Assembly (NCBI RefSeq): GCF_048595755.1
Contig: NZ_CP184360.1
Span: forward strand, 2,356,001 to 2,420,000
DNA from: Luteococcus sp048595755
GTDB taxonomy: Bacteria > Actinomycetota > Actinomycetes > Propionibacteriales > Propionibacteriaceae
Length of the DNA stretch: 64,000 nucleotides
Direction: 5' to 3'
A program made the translations under genes and the position numbers. Shown here piece after piece: positions 49,172-58,770 of this stretch (the first letter of the stretch is position 1; the number at the start of each line of letters is the position of its first letter). The notes under the pieces are model-generated. The model did no database searches and was not told the origin of the DNA. It saw nothing but the letters and a program-made list of their open reading frames with translations.

Positions 49172-49566
49172 CCCGGCGTCGTCGGGGCCGGGTGCCGCGG
49201 CGAGACGAGCGCGGCTCGGCCACCCTCGAGATGGTCGTGCTGCTGCCGGCACTGTTGCTGCTGGTCATCGTCGGCGTCCAGGCGGCCCTCTACTACTACG
49301 CCGCGTCCATCGCCTCGGCCGCGGCGCAGGACGCTGCCCGGGCCGCCGCCAGCGCCAAGGACCACGACTGGCAGGCCACCGGGACACAACGGGCCCAGGC
49401 GGCGTTGGAGCAGTCCCACGGCGGCCTCGAACACGCCCAGGTCACCGTCACCGGGGACGTCACCGGCCCCCACGCCACGGTCACCGGTCGATGCCTGGTC
49501 CTCGTCCCGGGGCTGGAGTTGCCGGTGATCCGGTCGGCGTCGATGCCGTGGGAGGAACTCACATGA
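49168..49566 (+). CDS. TadE-like pseudopilin, copy 1
   Basis: A 132-residue protein with RRDERGSATLEMVVLLPALLLLVIVGVQAALYYYAA at the N terminus, the TadE signature (G-S-A-T/V-E-x-x-hydrophobic helix). The outside part has one Cys (TGRCLVL). GTG start overlaps the pilin stop by 4 bp. Minor pilin of the Tad fibre. Confidence 0.87.
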   Translation: MTRRRRGRVPRRDERGSATLEMVVLLPALLLLVIVGVQAALYYYAASIASAAAQDAARAAASAKDHDWQATGTQRAQAALEQSHGGLEHAQVTVTGDVTGPHATVTGRCLVLVPGLELPVIRSASMPWEELT

Positions 49567-49994
49567 GCCGCAGCGGACGGGGTGAGCGGGGTTCGGCCAC
49601 TTTGGAGGCCGTCCTGGTGGTGCCGGCCTTCTGCCTGTTCCTCGGTCTGGTCATCGCCTTGGGGCGCATCGAGGTGGCCCGGCAGCACGTCGATGCCGCC
49701 GCGGCCGAAGCGGCTCGCAGCGGGTCGCTGGCACGAGATGCGGCCAGCGCCACCAGCCGCGCCACCACCGCCGCCCAGGCGACGCTGGCCAGCCACCAGC
49801 TCGACTGCCAACCGGCGCGCGTCGAGGTCGATGCCGCCGGCTTCGCGGTTCCCGTCGGTACCCCTGCCAGCCTGAAGGCCACCGTGGCGTGCCAGGTGAA
49901 CCTGTCCGACATCGCGCTGCCCGGGCTGCCCGGCAGCATCACCATCACCCGACAGGCCAGCTCACCGCTGGACGTGTTCCGGGGCCGACGATGA
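49563..49994 (+). CDS. TadE-like pseudopilin, copy 2
   Basis: A 143-residue protein. The N terminus has GERGSATLEAVLVVPAFCLFLGLVIALGRIEVARQHVDAAAAEAAR, with the same prepilin helix. Two Cys (LDCQPARVEV, ATVACQV) could form an exterior disulfide. Overlaps the copy 1 and TadG-like genes by 4 bp each. Confidence 0.87.
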   Translation: MSRSGRGERGSATLEAVLVVPAFCLFLGLVIALGRIEVARQHVDAAAAEAARSGSLARDAASATSRATTAAQATLASHQLDCQPARVEVDAAGFAVPVGTPASLKATVACQVNLSDIALPGLPGSITITRQASSPLDVFRGRR

Positions 49995-50431
49995 CCGCGG
50001 CACCCCGCCGCACCAAGCCGGTGCGCGATGAGCGGGGCTCCATCAGCACCTGGGCCGTGCTGGCCAGCCTGTGCATGATGCTGGTCCTCGGCCTGGGCGT
50101 CGATCTGGCCGGGCATGTCGCGGCCGAGCAGCGTGCCCGGCAGGTCGCCTTCGAAGCAGCCCGCACCGGCGGCCAACAGGTCGAACTCGACGCGCTGGCC
50201 ACCACCGGCACCCTCACCCCCGACCCCGCCCGGGTGAGCGGCGCCGCCGACGGATACCTCACCGCCGCCGGATACACCGGCACCTCCACCGTCGGCGCGA
50301 CCACCGTGTCGGTGACGGCCACCGGCGACTACGAATGCCGCTTCCTCACCCTGCTCGGCATCGACCGGCTCCCCGTCACGGGAACCGGTCAGGTCGAGAT
50401 CCACCGCGTCCTCGACGGGAGACCACGATGA
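49991..50431 (+). CDS. TadG/TadF-like Flp pilus assembly protein
   Basis: A 146-residue protein. DERGSISTWAVLASLCMMLVLGLGVDLAGHVAAEQRARQVAFEAARTGG is a TadG-like N-terminal helix with the Asp-containing loop (GVDLAG). The exterior portion is short. Last small subunit before the LysM protein, overlapping both neighbours by 4 bp. Confidence 0.82.
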   Translation: MTAAPRRTKPVRDERGSISTWAVLASLCMMLVLGLGVDLAGHVAAEQRARQVAFEAARTGGQQVELDALATTGTLTPDPARVSGAADGYLTAAGYTGTSTVGATTVSVTATGDYECRFLTLLGIDRLPVTGTGQVEIHRVLDGRPR

Positions 50432-53400
50432 CCACCCTTCGACGCCGACTCCACGGTCTGGCTGCCCTGTTCGCCCTCGGGGCCCTGATGGTCGGCCTTC
50501 CCGCAGCACTGGTGGCCACCGTCGGCAACCCCCTGCCCGGCAGCATCCCCAGCCCCGACCAGTGGTGGCAGGCCCTGACCGCGCCGGACGACGGCACCCT
50601 CGCGCTGAGCGCCATCGGGTTGCTGGGCTGGCTCGTGTGGGCATACCTTGCCGTGCTGATCCTGCTGGAAACCGTCGCGCGCCTGCGCGGCCGCACCGCG
50701 CCGATGCTGCCCGGCTGGCACGCACCCCAGCTGGGCATCCGACGCCTGGTCGCCACCGCCGCCCTCGTCCTGGTCACCGCACCTCTGCTCGGCACCCCGA
50801 CCGCCTCGGCCGAACCCCGCCCCACCCCACCCGCAGCCAGCGCCACCACCCAGACCGCCCCAAGCAGCCCAGCCACGGCGAAGCCGACCGGCACTGGTGC
50901 GCGGGTGCATGTCGTCACGCAGGGGGAGAGCCTGTCGAGCATCGCCGCCGACGAGCTCCACGACGCCGACCGGTGGCCCGAACTCGCCCAGGCATCCCGC
51001 AGCACCGTCCAGCCCGACGGGGCACACCTCACGGACCCAAACGTCATCAACCCCGGCTGGCGCATCACCATCCCCACCAGTGGCGCCCAGCCCCAGACCG
51101 AGCGGCAGGCTCACACGGTCGTCGTGCGCGACGGGGATACCCTGGCGCAGCTCGCTCGGACACACCTCGGCGATCCTGAGCGCTGGCCCGAGATCTACCG
51201 GGCCTCCCGCGCCACGCCCCAGCCCGACGGAGCGCGTCTCACCGACCCCGACATCATCCTGCCCGGCTGGACACTCACCATCCCTGGCCAGACGGCACCT
51301 GCGACCGAGAAGAAGCCCCGGGTAGCGAGCCGGACCCCCAAGACCACCGACGCGCCCCGCACCACCCCAAGCCAGACCTCGACCCCGGCACCGGCGCCCA
51401 GCCCGTCACCGTCCGCGAGCACAGCGACCCCGCACAGCACCGCCACCACCCCAGCTGCCGCACCAGCAAGCGACGAGGCGGAAGCGCACGACGGTGTCTC
51501 GGCGTCCTGGCTGCTCACCGGGCTCGCGTCCGGCGGTGGCCTGCTGGCCGCCTCGGCGCTCGTGGTGCTGCGCCGCCGACGCGTCGTGCAGGCCTCCCAC
51601 CGCCGTCCGGGCCGCCAGATCACCCTGCCCCCACCCGAACTAGCCCCCGTCGAGCAGACGCTGGTCGCCGCCGGGACACCGGTCACGGTCGACCTCGCCA
51701 ACCTCGACGCCCACCTGCGCCACCTCGCCGCCGACGCCCTGGCCGCAGGCCACCGGGTGCCGCCTGTGGCCGCCGTGCGCGTCACCACCGACCACGTCGA
51801 GGTCCACCTCGCCGAAGCCACCGACACCATGCCCAGCGCGTGGACCGCCATCGACGACAGCGGCCGCTGCTGGGCCACACCCCTGCACCCGAACCTCGGT
51901 GTGATCGAGGCGCCCGCGCCCTACCCGCTGCTCGTCACGGCAGGAACCGACCACGACCAGGCCGTGTGGCTGGTCAACCTCGAACAGCTCGGCGTGCTGC
52001 ACCTCACCGGCGACGCGGACTACGCCCACGACTTCGCCCGCTACGCCGCAGCAGAGATCGCCGTCAACCCCTGGTCGCGTGGCGTGCGCGCCACCTGCCT
52101 CGACGCCGGCGTCGAAGCCATCGACATGAACCCCAACCGTCTCCACCAACCAACCACGGCGGTCCACGCCATCGAGACCATCACCGACGACGCCCGACAC
52201 ACCATCCACCGACTCTCGGCCGAGGCCGCTGTCGTGGAGGACAAGCGCTGCCGCGCCACCGACGGCGAGGCCTGGCTCCCGCAAGCACTCATCACCACCG
52301 ACGCCCACGCGCCCGAAGCCAGCGAGCTGATCAGCCTGATCATCGACCACCCCTCCCGAACCGGGGCAGCGGTGCTCATGGTGGGGAAGAGCAACCCTGA
52401 CTCTGATGCGGCTCGGCTGGTGTTCACCGCCCACGGCCAGGCACGTCTGGAACCAGCCGGACTGGCCCTCATCCCTGCCGGTCTCACCCCGGACGAGGCC
52501 CTCGGCTGCGCGGCGCTACTCGCCCAGGCCGACACCCTCACCGACGAATCCGTCCCACCCGCCGGCGACACCGGTTGGCGCGAACTCACCGACGCCGCCG
52601 GATCCATCGCGACGCACACCCCGTCCACGACCGTCGAGGACGAGGCACAGCCCACTCGGGACGTAGAGGGCGACCACGATGCTTCCGTGTCGCTGCCTCC
52701 GACCGTCGAGGACGACGCCGAATGGGCCCGTCTCCTGCCTGAGCCCGACGACACTGTGGCCCAGCGGTTGCGAGACATCGACCCCACCCTCGACGCCGAC
52801 CTGGCCGACTGGAACAACCCCGACACACGCCGCCCCAAGCTGAGCCTGCTCGGACCGGTCAAGGTCACCGCCCGCGGCAAGGCCATCGCCAAACGCAAGC
52901 CCTACTACACCGAGATGCTCGCCTACATCGCCCTACGCGAGCACGGCGCCACCCCCGACGAAGTCGCCGACGCCATGAACGTGTCGCCACAGACGGTGCG
53001 AACTGGCATCACCACCATCCGCGAATGGCTCGGCACCAACCCGACCACCGGCGAGCGCTACCTACCCGACGCCACCAACACCCCCGCCGCAATCGACCGA
53101 GGAGTGCCCGTCTACCAAGTACCCGACCTGCTCGTCGACATCGACCTCATGCGTCGCCTCCGAGCCCGCGCCCAAGCAGCAGGGGAGGACGGCATCGACG
53201 ACCTCGAAGCCGCCTTGGGCCTGGTGCAAGGGCGTCCCTTCGATCAGCTGCGTCCTGGGGGCTGGGGCTGGCTCGCCCACACCGGCCTCGAGCACCACAT
53301 CACCGTTTCGATCGTCGACATCGCCCATACACTCAGCAGCCACCACCTCGCGAACAACGACACCGCGCGAGCACAAACCAGCGCGGAAGCAGCGCTGCGG

Positions 53401-53589
53401 GCCGCCCCCGAGGACACCATCACGCGACTCGACCTGGCGGCAGTCGCCACTGCCGAAGGCCGCCTCGATGAAGCCCACAGACTCCACGAGGAAGTTCGCA
53501 CCATGCTCGACGACGAGGAACTCCCGGCCGACTTGAGCCCACGCAGCCTCCGTCTGGTGACCGAAGCAACACGAGGGGCAGGGGCGTGA
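50428..53589 (+). CDS. Large LysM - transmembrane - BTAD/HTH protein
   Basis: A 1053-residue protein. Order: N-terminal membrane helices (LAALFALGALMVGLPAALVA; ALSAIGLLGWLVWAYLAVLILLETV) and an Ala-rich helix, two LysM domains (VVTQGESLSSIAADEL, about 159; VVVRDGDTLAQLARTHL, about 228), a Pro/Thr/Ser linker, a membrane helix about 359-381 and a basic stop-transfer. The cytoplasmic ~670 residues end in a winged helix (TPDEVADAMNVSPQTVR, about 842) and BTAD/TPR helices. It could sense the wall and signal to DNA, or act as a scaffold. Related proteins end Streptomyces Tad operons. Confidence 0.85.
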   Translation: MTTLRRRLHGLAALFALGALMVGLPAALVATVGNPLPGSIPSPDQWWQALTAPDDGTLALSAIGLLGWLVWAYLAVLILLETVARLRGRTAPMLPGWHAPQLGIRRLVATAALVLVTAPLLGTPTASAEPRPTPPAASATTQTAPSSPATAKPTGTGARVHVVTQGESLSSIAADELHDADRWPELAQASRSTVQPDGAHLTDPNVINPGWRITIPTSGAQPQTERQAHTVVVRDGDTLAQLARTHLGDPERWPEIYRASRATPQPDGARLTDPDIILPGWTLTIPGQTAPATEKKPRVASRTPKTTDAPRTTPSQTSTPAPAPSPSPSASTATPHSTATTPAAAPASDEAEAHDGVSASWLLTGLASGGGLLAASALVVLRRRRVVQASHRRPGRQITLPPPELAPVEQTLVAAGTPVTVDLANLDAHLRHLAADALAAGHRVPPVAAVRVTTDHVEVHLAEATDTMPSAWTAIDDSGRCWATPLHPNLGVIEAPAPYPLLVTAGTDHDQAVWLVNLEQLGVLHLTGDADYAHDFARYAAAEIAVNPWSRGVRATCLDAGVEAIDMNPNRLHQPTTAVHAIETITDDARHTIHRLSAEAAVVEDKRCRATDGEAWLPQALITTDAHAPEASELISLIIDHPSRTGAAVLMVGKSNPDSDAARLVFTAHGQARLEPAGLALIPAGLTPDEALGCAALLAQADTLTDESVPPAGDTGWRELTDAAGSIATHTPSTTVEDEAQPTRDVEGDHDASVSLPPTVEDDAEWARLLPEPDDTVAQRLRDIDPTLDADLADWNNPDTRRPKLSLLGPVKVTARGKAIAKRKPYYTEMLAYIALREHGATPDEVADAMNVSPQTVRTGITTIREWLGTNPTTGERYLPDATNTPAAIDRGVPVYQVPDLLVDIDLMRRLRARAQAAGEDGIDDLEAALGLVQGRPFDQLRPGGWGWLAHTGLEHHITVSIVDIAHTLSSHHLANNDTARAQTSAEAALRAAPEDTITRLDLAAVATAEGRLDEAHRLHEEVRTMLDDEELPADLSPRSLRLVTEATRGAGA

Positions 53590-53696
53590 CATTGCTCTCA
53601 CGCCGAGAGGCGGACGGCCTCTGTTCCCTCTCGAGACGGAGTACGGCGGCGGGTTTTCAGTGCATGATCGAGACATCCCGACATAGGAGGTCAGCA

Positions 53697-54059
53697 ATGG
53701 ATCTGCGCATCACCGCCCGAGGAAACCGTTTCGCATCCCTTGGCCAGTCGATCACGGTCGATGTCGATCGCCAGGCTGGAATGATCACGTTGGGAGCTCC
53801 GTTCTACCGGCGCTCGATCCCACTGCAGGACGTAGCCAGCGTCTCCTCACACACAGATGACGGTCTGAACCGTGGCCTCCTCAACTGGTATGTCACGGGG
53901 AAGGCGACATCACCCCAAGGCGTTCGCCTCAACACCGGCGGCAAGGCCCGTGTCGATCTGGAGACCAAGGCCGGGGAACGGTACGCAGTGGTGGTGGACA
54001 CCCTGGACCAAGCCGTCGCGGTGGTCGATGCTGTGCGCGGCCAAGGCGGCGACTCATAG
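53697..54059 (+). CDS. Small PH-like domain protein
   Basis: A 120-residue soluble protein, all beta then one helix: MDLRITARGNRFASLGQ, VDVDRQAGMITLGAPFYRR, SIPLQDVASVSSHTD, RYAVVVDTLDQAVAVVDAVR. This is the bacterial PH-like layout. AGGAGG ribosome site 7 bp before ATG. Function unknown. Located 107 bp after the Tad operon, with its own ribosome site and probably its own promoter. The 257 bp after it contain only short frames; I see no gene there. Confidence 0.65.
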   Translation: MDLRITARGNRFASLGQSITVDVDRQAGMITLGAPFYRRSIPLQDVASVSSHTDDGLNRGLLNWYVTGKATSPQGVRLNTGGKARVDLETKAGERYAVVVDTLDQAVAVVDAVRGQGGDS

Positions 54060-54316
54060 GATCCCTTGCCTCGGCCCGTCCTGTTTTGCCGCTGTCGGGG
54101 TGTAGCGTCCGAGCGTGCCTCGACCGGTGCGCCGTAGTGCCGATGAGCGCGACCTATCCACCGAAACCTCGTGGTCGCGAACTCGGGCGACTGTGGATGG
54201 GCCACGTGGAGTGAGCTTGGCCAAGCACGGGTCCTACCGCTGGAGGACTAGTAGCCGCAATGAGTGGTGGTACCGATGGGCCTGCTCCAGATCCACGACC
54301 TTGTAGGCTCGCAGGC

Positions 54317-55156
54317 ATGGAGCCAGACCGCGGGTCGGTGCAGACTTTCGACGGCCGAACCCTCAACACGTACACCTGGGGAGGTGGCGACGTTGTGGTC
54401 GTGTTCGAGGCCGGCCTCGGTGCTGGTGGACGGTGCTGGTCGCCGGTGGCTGAGCAGGTCTCCGGACATGTGAAGGCAGTGGCCTACGACCGTGCCGGGT
54501 ACGGCACCAGTACCGCGGATGCGGGGTGTCGGACTCTCGATGCGTTGGCTGTCGACCTGGTCCGTGTGGTTGAGGCTCAGGGGGCACCGGATGTTGTTCT
54601 CGTCGGTCACAGCTGGGGTGGTCCGATTGCCCGGAGGGCGGCCGAGTTGTTGCCCGCCGGGGTCGTGTCATCGCTGGTGCTCGTAGATCCTTCGGATGAG
54701 CACGCCGACGTGTACTTCACACGGAGTGCGCGAGCTATGGACTGGGTCCAAGCCCTGGTACTTCCCGCGGTTGCCCGGGCCGGGCTTTTGAGGGCGGGGT
54801 TGAGCAATGCCTTCGGACGATTCCTCGCTCCGAAGGCTCTCAAGGCGACCCTCGACGCATGTAGCACTCCGGCCGCGGCCCGGGTTTGCGTAGAAGAGAA
54901 CCGTCACATTCGAGATGGGCTGCAGCAGCTGCGCGAGGCCCCCCAGCCCAGGCCTGTCTCGACCGTCGTCATCTCAGGTACCAAGCCCACCCGTATAGGT
55001 GAATCGCGCCGAGAACTCTGTTCTGCCCATCGGCGATCAGTTGCGGCGAACTCCGGTTGGCGCCTGGTCGAAGCGTCCGAGTCCACTCACTACGTCTTGT
55101 TCACGCAACCTCAACTCGTAGCGGACCAGGTCTTACGAGCTTGCAGTACGCGTTGA
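54317..55156 (+). CDS. Alpha/beta-fold hydrolase
   Basis: A 279-residue hydrolase with oxyanion-loop VFEAGLGAGGRCW, nucleophile elbow VLVGHSWGGPIA (Ser about 99) and a likely catalytic His in ASESTHYVLFTQPQLV near the end. Substrate unknown. The ATG is 7 bp after TAGGCT, a leaderless layout. Followed 76 bp later by a second hydrolase of the same superfamily. Confidence 0.85.
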   Translation: MEPDRGSVQTFDGRTLNTYTWGGGDVVVVFEAGLGAGGRCWSPVAEQVSGHVKAVAYDRAGYGTSTADAGCRTLDALAVDLVRVVEAQGAPDVVLVGHSWGGPIARRAAELLPAGVVSSLVLVDPSDEHADVYFTRSARAMDWVQALVLPAVARAGLLRAGLSNAFGRFLAPKALKATLDACSTPAAARVCVEENRHIRDGLQQLREAPQPRPVSTVVISGTKPTRIGESRRELCSAHRRSVAANSGWRLVEASESTHYVLFTQPQLVADQVLRACSTR

Positions 55157-55232
55157 CGAAGGAGACGACCGACAGTCGTCCTTCTGTTCCAGAAGTCGTG
55201 CCCTGGACACGGGGCGGGCTCATCATGGGGGC

Positions 55233-56108
55233 ATGCAGCCCGTCGTGGTCAGGATGGCTCAAGGCGCCGTCGAGCTCGCCACCGAAGCCTTGGAGGAGCG
55301 TCCTCTGGTCGTGGTCTTTCCCGGTGGTCACTGTGGTGCGATGGCCGATGTCGGTTGGGACCTGTTCCGCGAGCTCGGCTACGGATTGGTTTCGGTGTCC
55401 CGACCGGGTTATGGACGCACGCAGGTGGGGCCGCTGTCTGCAGCCGAGTTCGTCCCTGCCGTCTCGGAAGCCTTGGCCCACCTCGGCGTGAGAGCCGTGG
55501 CTGCCGTCGTGGGAGTCTCCTTCGGAGGTATGCAGGCGATCGAGCTCACCCGTGTGGGTAGTCCTCACCCGCCCAAGCTGATTCTGGCCAGTGCAGCACC
55601 GTCGACGTTGCCCTACCCGGACTCGCCGCAGGAGCGCATCGCCGGATCGCTCGTGTTCTCCCCACGGGTGCAGACTCTGACCTGGCGGATCACCCGCGCT
55701 TTGGTCGCCTCCGATCAGGGGCTCAAACTGATGGTCGGCGGCCTGTCGACGCTCCCCATCGTGGCCTGGTGGAACACGTGGTCCCAAGGCGATTGCGCGC
55801 GTGCGCGGGCGATGTTCAGCAGCATGAACTCTGGCGCCGGATTCGTCCTTGATCTGCGCCAGGCATCCGGCAGATCGAGCGGGTCGAGGCAGGCATCGAT
55901 GTCGTCTATCGATGTCCCCACCCTGGTTCTCGCCTCGCGCCATGACGGCGTAGTGGCGTTTGCTCACGCGGAGAATGCCGCAGCCGTCATCCCCGGCGCC
56001 AGACTCGTCGACACTGAGGCCGCCAGCCACCTGTTCTGGCTCGGCCCCACACACGATGCCGTACGCCGCGAGATCGACCGGTTCCTTTCTGCTGCTGCCC
56101 TCGGTTGA
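55233..56108 (+). CDS. Alpha/beta-fold hydrolase
   Basis: A 291-residue hydrolase. VVFPGGHCGAMADVGW (oxyanion region), nucleophile elbow VVGVSFGGMQAIE (Ser about 93), SRHDGVVAFAHAENAAAVIPGA (acid region) and ASHLFWLG (His). Substrate unknown. No ribosome site; CATCAT lies 6 bp upstream as a weak leaderless -10 candidate. The following ~190 bp before the convergent YjbR gene contain nothing recognisable. Confidence 0.85.
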   Translation: MQPVVVRMAQGAVELATEALEERPLVVVFPGGHCGAMADVGWDLFRELGYGLVSVSRPGYGRTQVGPLSAAEFVPAVSEALAHLGVRAVAAVVGVSFGGMQAIELTRVGSPHPPKLILASAAPSTLPYPDSPQERIAGSLVFSPRVQTLTWRITRALVASDQGLKLMVGGLSTLPIVAWWNTWSQGDCARARAMFSSMNSGAGFVLDLRQASGRSSGSRQASMSSIDVPTLVLASRHDGVVAFAHAENAAAVIPGARLVDTEAASHLFWLGPTHDAVRREIDRFLSAAALG

Positions 56109-56301
56109 CGACTTCCCCCACGTGCACGATGCAGGCCGGCGCGTGGAGGTCCTCCGGCAACGGCTACCACCAGTGAGCGTCGTCCGAGTTTCTTGATCGG
56201 TCCTCGGAGGCCGAGCGCCGCCTCGCGTAGGCCCCAACACGTCCTGACTTGCCGCCGAGCGCGCAGCACTGTGGCACGCGTCGCCAATTGGGAGACACGC
56301 C

Positions 56302-56631
56302 CTAGTCCGCACTGGCTCGGCCGGGTACCCGCGCCTGCCACGCCTCGCTCAGGAGTTCGTGCAGCTCGGCTGGATCCACATGCTTCAGCCTGACCAGGAC
56401 ACTCGGGTGCCCGCGGTAGTGGTCGGTGGTGAAGAACTTGTCGGGATCGGCTGCGATGAGCGCCTCGCGGTCCTCGAGACTCTCCCGCCAGAGGACCAGG
56501 ACGCCATTGTCCTCGTGGAGGCGGGCAAAGATCTTGCCGGCCACGTAGAAGGCCGGTGTTGCGTAGGACGTGCCTTCGGTGACTTGGGGTAGGGCAGTGG
56601 CCAGGCGACGCACGTCTTGCTCCGTGCTCAT
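56302..56631 (-). CDS. MmcQ/YjbR-family protein
   Basis: A 109-residue protein with TEQDVRRLATALPQVTEGTSYATPAFYVAGKIFARL and DPDKFFTTDHYRGHPSVLVRL, matching the YjbR fold (double-wing DNA-binding-like). Function unknown; close to mitomycin-cluster MmcQ by family. ATG overlaps the VOC stop by 4 bp; GGAGG upstream. Last gene of an araC-VOC-yjbR operon. Confidence 0.88.
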   Translation of the reverse strand: MSTEQDVRRLATALPQVTEGTSYATPAFYVAGKIFARLHEDNGVLVLWRESLEDREALIAADPDKFFTTDHYRGHPSVLVRLKHVDPAELHELLSEAWQARVPGRASAD

Positions 56632-57050
56632 GCTTTTCCTCCGCGTGGCGGCTGGATGCCGGTGTAGGAACCGAAGGACCACAGGTTGCCCTCGTGGTCG
56701 CTGACTGTGGCCATGCGCCCTCCGAAGGGGCGGTCGGCGGGTGGCTCGATGGTTTGGGCACCGTTGTCCAATGCCTTTGAGTAGGTGGTGTCGACATCAC
56801 TGTCGGTGGGGACGACGAGGTAGCAGGCAGCGTGACCTGCCGTCCTCTCCAGGGGCTTGCCCTGGCCGGTTGATCCCAGCATGACAGCGCCGTTGTCGCG
56901 CCAGTGAAGTTCGGCGTGCTCGACGAGGTCGGGGTCGTCTTGATTCCTCACGACGAGGGCTTCGGTGAACCCGAGCGCGGTCAGGAAGGCCAATCCGTGG
57001 GCGGCGTCGTTGTAGGTCAGGCAGTGGAAGGTCTGCGGGGTGTTTGCCAT
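56628..57050 (-). CDS. VOC-family (glyoxalase/bleomycin-resistance-like) protein
   Basis: A 140-residue protein with two beta-alpha-beta-beta-beta modules: FHCLTYNDAAHGLAFLTALGFTEAL and HAACYLVVPTDSDVDTTYSKALDNGAQTIEPPADRPFGGRMATVSDHEGNLWSFG. It has the PhnB-like DPxGNxW-type ending (DHEGNLWSFG). Likely metal-binding lyase or drug-binding protein; ligand unknown. 4 bp after the AraC gene. Confidence 0.85.
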   Translation of the reverse strand: MANTPQTFHCLTYNDAAHGLAFLTALGFTEALVVRNQDDPDLVEHAELHWRDNGAVMLGSTGQGKPLERTAGHAACYLVVPTDSDVDTTYSKALDNGAQTIEPPADRPFGGRMATVSDHEGNLWSFGSYTGIQPPRGGKA

Positions 57051-57054
57051 GCGT

Positions 57055-57861
57055 TCAGTCTGGGCTGTGGGTGGCGAGCAGGTCTTGAAGGTTTGGGAAC
57101 GGTTCGGTGCAGGTGCTGGGGCTGCGTCCGGCGAAGGTCTTCCATTCCCGGGAGAGGTGCGCTTGGTCTGCGTAGCCGGCCGCTTGGGCGGCTTGGGCGA
57201 GTGGCAGGCCTGACTGGACCATGCGCGACGCGTTCTGGAAGCGCGCCAGGCGACCCAGCTCCTTGGGGCTGACGCCGAACTCGCTGCGCACGCGATTGGC
57301 CAGGTGGCGTCGGGACCAGCCCACCTCATCGGCCACCCATGAGACGCGCTGCCCTGCACTCAACAGCTGCCAGGCGCGCCTGAGGTCAGCCGCGAGATGA
57401 GCTGCTTGGAGGCGATCGAGCAGGAGGGCTTCGATGGTGGTCAGCCGGGCAGCCCAGGTGGCAGGGGCGGTGACGGCTTCGTGCTCTGCTGGGCTGAGCC
57501 CGCGGGGGAGGTCAGCCAGGTCCACGGTGTGACCGGCGACGGTACCGAAGGGTGCTCCGAACAGAGCTCGGGATCCGAAGGGTGTGAGCTCCAGATGGAT
57601 GCCGCGCTGCATGCCGTGGGTGCGGATCAGCGCCGGCGTCAGGTGCAGACCTGACATGGAGCACCACCGCCGTGAGGAGCTCGTGGGGTCATGCAGCCAT
57701 CCGACGTCGAGTGGCTCGTCCACGGCGAGGATCACGGTGGCGGAGGTGCTCGGCAGGCCCACGTGGGCGGCATCGATCGGCACCTGCAGGTCGTAGGCAA
57801 CCATGGGCCCTGCCAGGCATTCCCGGAGGGCTGGCTGGACTTCCCGCCGAGCCGTCACCAT
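57055..57861 (-). CDS. AraC-family transcriptional regulator
   Basis: A 268-residue regulator. N-terminal ligand-type region, then a C-terminal double HTH: VSWVADEVGWSRRHLANRVRSEFGVSPKELGRLARFQNASRMVQSGLPLAQAAQAAGYADQAHLSREWKTFAG. It heads the operon with VOC and YjbR and is the likely local regulator. ATG lies 6 bp after TAGTCT on the minus strand (leaderless). Confidence 0.9.
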   Translation of the reverse strand: MVTARREVQPALRECLAGPMVAYDLQVPIDAAHVGLPSTSATVILAVDEPLDVGWLHDPTSSSRRWCSMSGLHLTPALIRTHGMQRGIHLELTPFGSRALFGAPFGTVAGHTVDLADLPRGLSPAEHEAVTAPATWAARLTTIEALLLDRLQAAHLAADLRRAWQLLSAGQRVSWVADEVGWSRRHLANRVRSEFGVSPKELGRLARFQNASRMVQSGLPLAQAAQAAGYADQAHLSREWKTFAGRSPSTCTEPFPNLQDLLATHSPD

Positions 57862-57970
57862 GAGCTCAGACTAGACAATAGGGCAGCACTTTGGCCGGGG
57901 TCATGGTGTGGCTGATCTGTGCCAAGTCGCCGCGAGCCCCGGGGTTGTCAGAGGTGAAGTTGGTAGGGCT

Positions 57971-58711
57971 TCAGGTTGGTCTGACGGCGGGGTGGGTGGC
58001 TGTTCCGCGGGCGATACGGAATCCGAGGTCGTCGAATGATGATGCAGGGTTGGTCTTGCGACGCACGCCGGCGCGGCAGCTCCAGTGCGGATCGCTCCAT
58101 CCGCCGCCGCGGATGATGCGGTACGACCCGTACACCTCGGGGTCGTACAGGTCCCAGCACCACTCCCACACCCCGCCCAACATGTCGAACAACCCCCACG
58201 CATTCGGTTGCTTCAAGCGCACGGGATGGGCCCGCCCGCCGGAGTTGTCCGCGTACCAACCGATGTCGTCGAGCTGCGCGTAACGGGGACCCGCCGCGCC
58301 CGCGCGGCAGGCGAGTTGCCACTCAGCGTCCGTGGGTAGCCGGTATCCATCGGCCTCGTGATCCCACTCAATCACCCAGTCGTCGGCCTCCGGCTGGCTG
58401 TGCGGACGCCACTGGGTCAGCGTCGGGGCCTTACGCTGCGAGATCGTGTAGACCGGCGTGAACCCGTCCTGGATCGAGAAGGCGTTGCAGAACTGCACCG
58501 CCTCGCGCCAGCTCACCTCCGTATGGGGCACATCAGCGAGGTCGGCGTTGGCCGTTCCGCCCTGCACCTGGTTCCAGAGACTGCGAGTCACCACGACCGG
58601 TGAAAGCTCGAAGGGCTCCACCAGAACCCTCCAGGAGTGACCCGTGCCTCGGTCCACCACCTGTTCTTCGACGGCGTCATGAAAGGGCATCGCGACCAGG
58701 TCAATACTCAT
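57971..58711 (-). CDS. SUMF1/FGE-sulfatase-domain protein
   Basis: A 246-residue protein of the formylglycine-generating/EgtB-like C-type-lectin fold. Motifs: VSWREAVQFCNAFSIQDG, YRLPTDAEWQLACRAGA, NAWGLFDMLGGVWEWCWD, IRGGGWSD and DDLGFRIARG. True FGE has a CxxxC-type copper-binding Cys pair (CVPSRCTPDS region), and that sequence is not evident here, so it may be a non-canonical member (for example a binding or effector component). ATG 58711 chosen for the GGGAG ribosome site; ATG 58720 is possible. Confidence 0.85.
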   Translation of the reverse strand: MSIDLVAMPFHDAVEEQVVDRGTGHSWRVLVEPFELSPVVVTRSLWNQVQGGTANADLADVPHTEVSWREAVQFCNAFSIQDGFTPVYTISQRKAPTLTQWRPHSQPEADDWVIEWDHEADGYRLPTDAEWQLACRAGAAGPRYAQLDDIGWYADNSGGRAHPVRLKQPNAWGLFDMLGGVWEWCWDLYDPEVYGSYRIIRGGGWSDPHWSCRAGVRRKTNPASSFDDLGFRIARGTATHPAVRPT

Positions 58712-58770
58712 GGCTCCCATCCTGCAGCGTTGGCCGCCTCACAACCCACCAATTTGCCGCGTGGTTCTCG

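Noticed and set aside
54143..54316. Short in-frame extension upstream of the 54317 hydrolase
   Set aside because: Interrupted by a TGA before the hydrolase ATG; hydrolase motifs begin after 54317 and a -10 box sits 7 bp before it.
56109..56301. Possible gene between the second hydrolase and the YjbR gene
   Set aside because: Only shadow frames without start signals are present.
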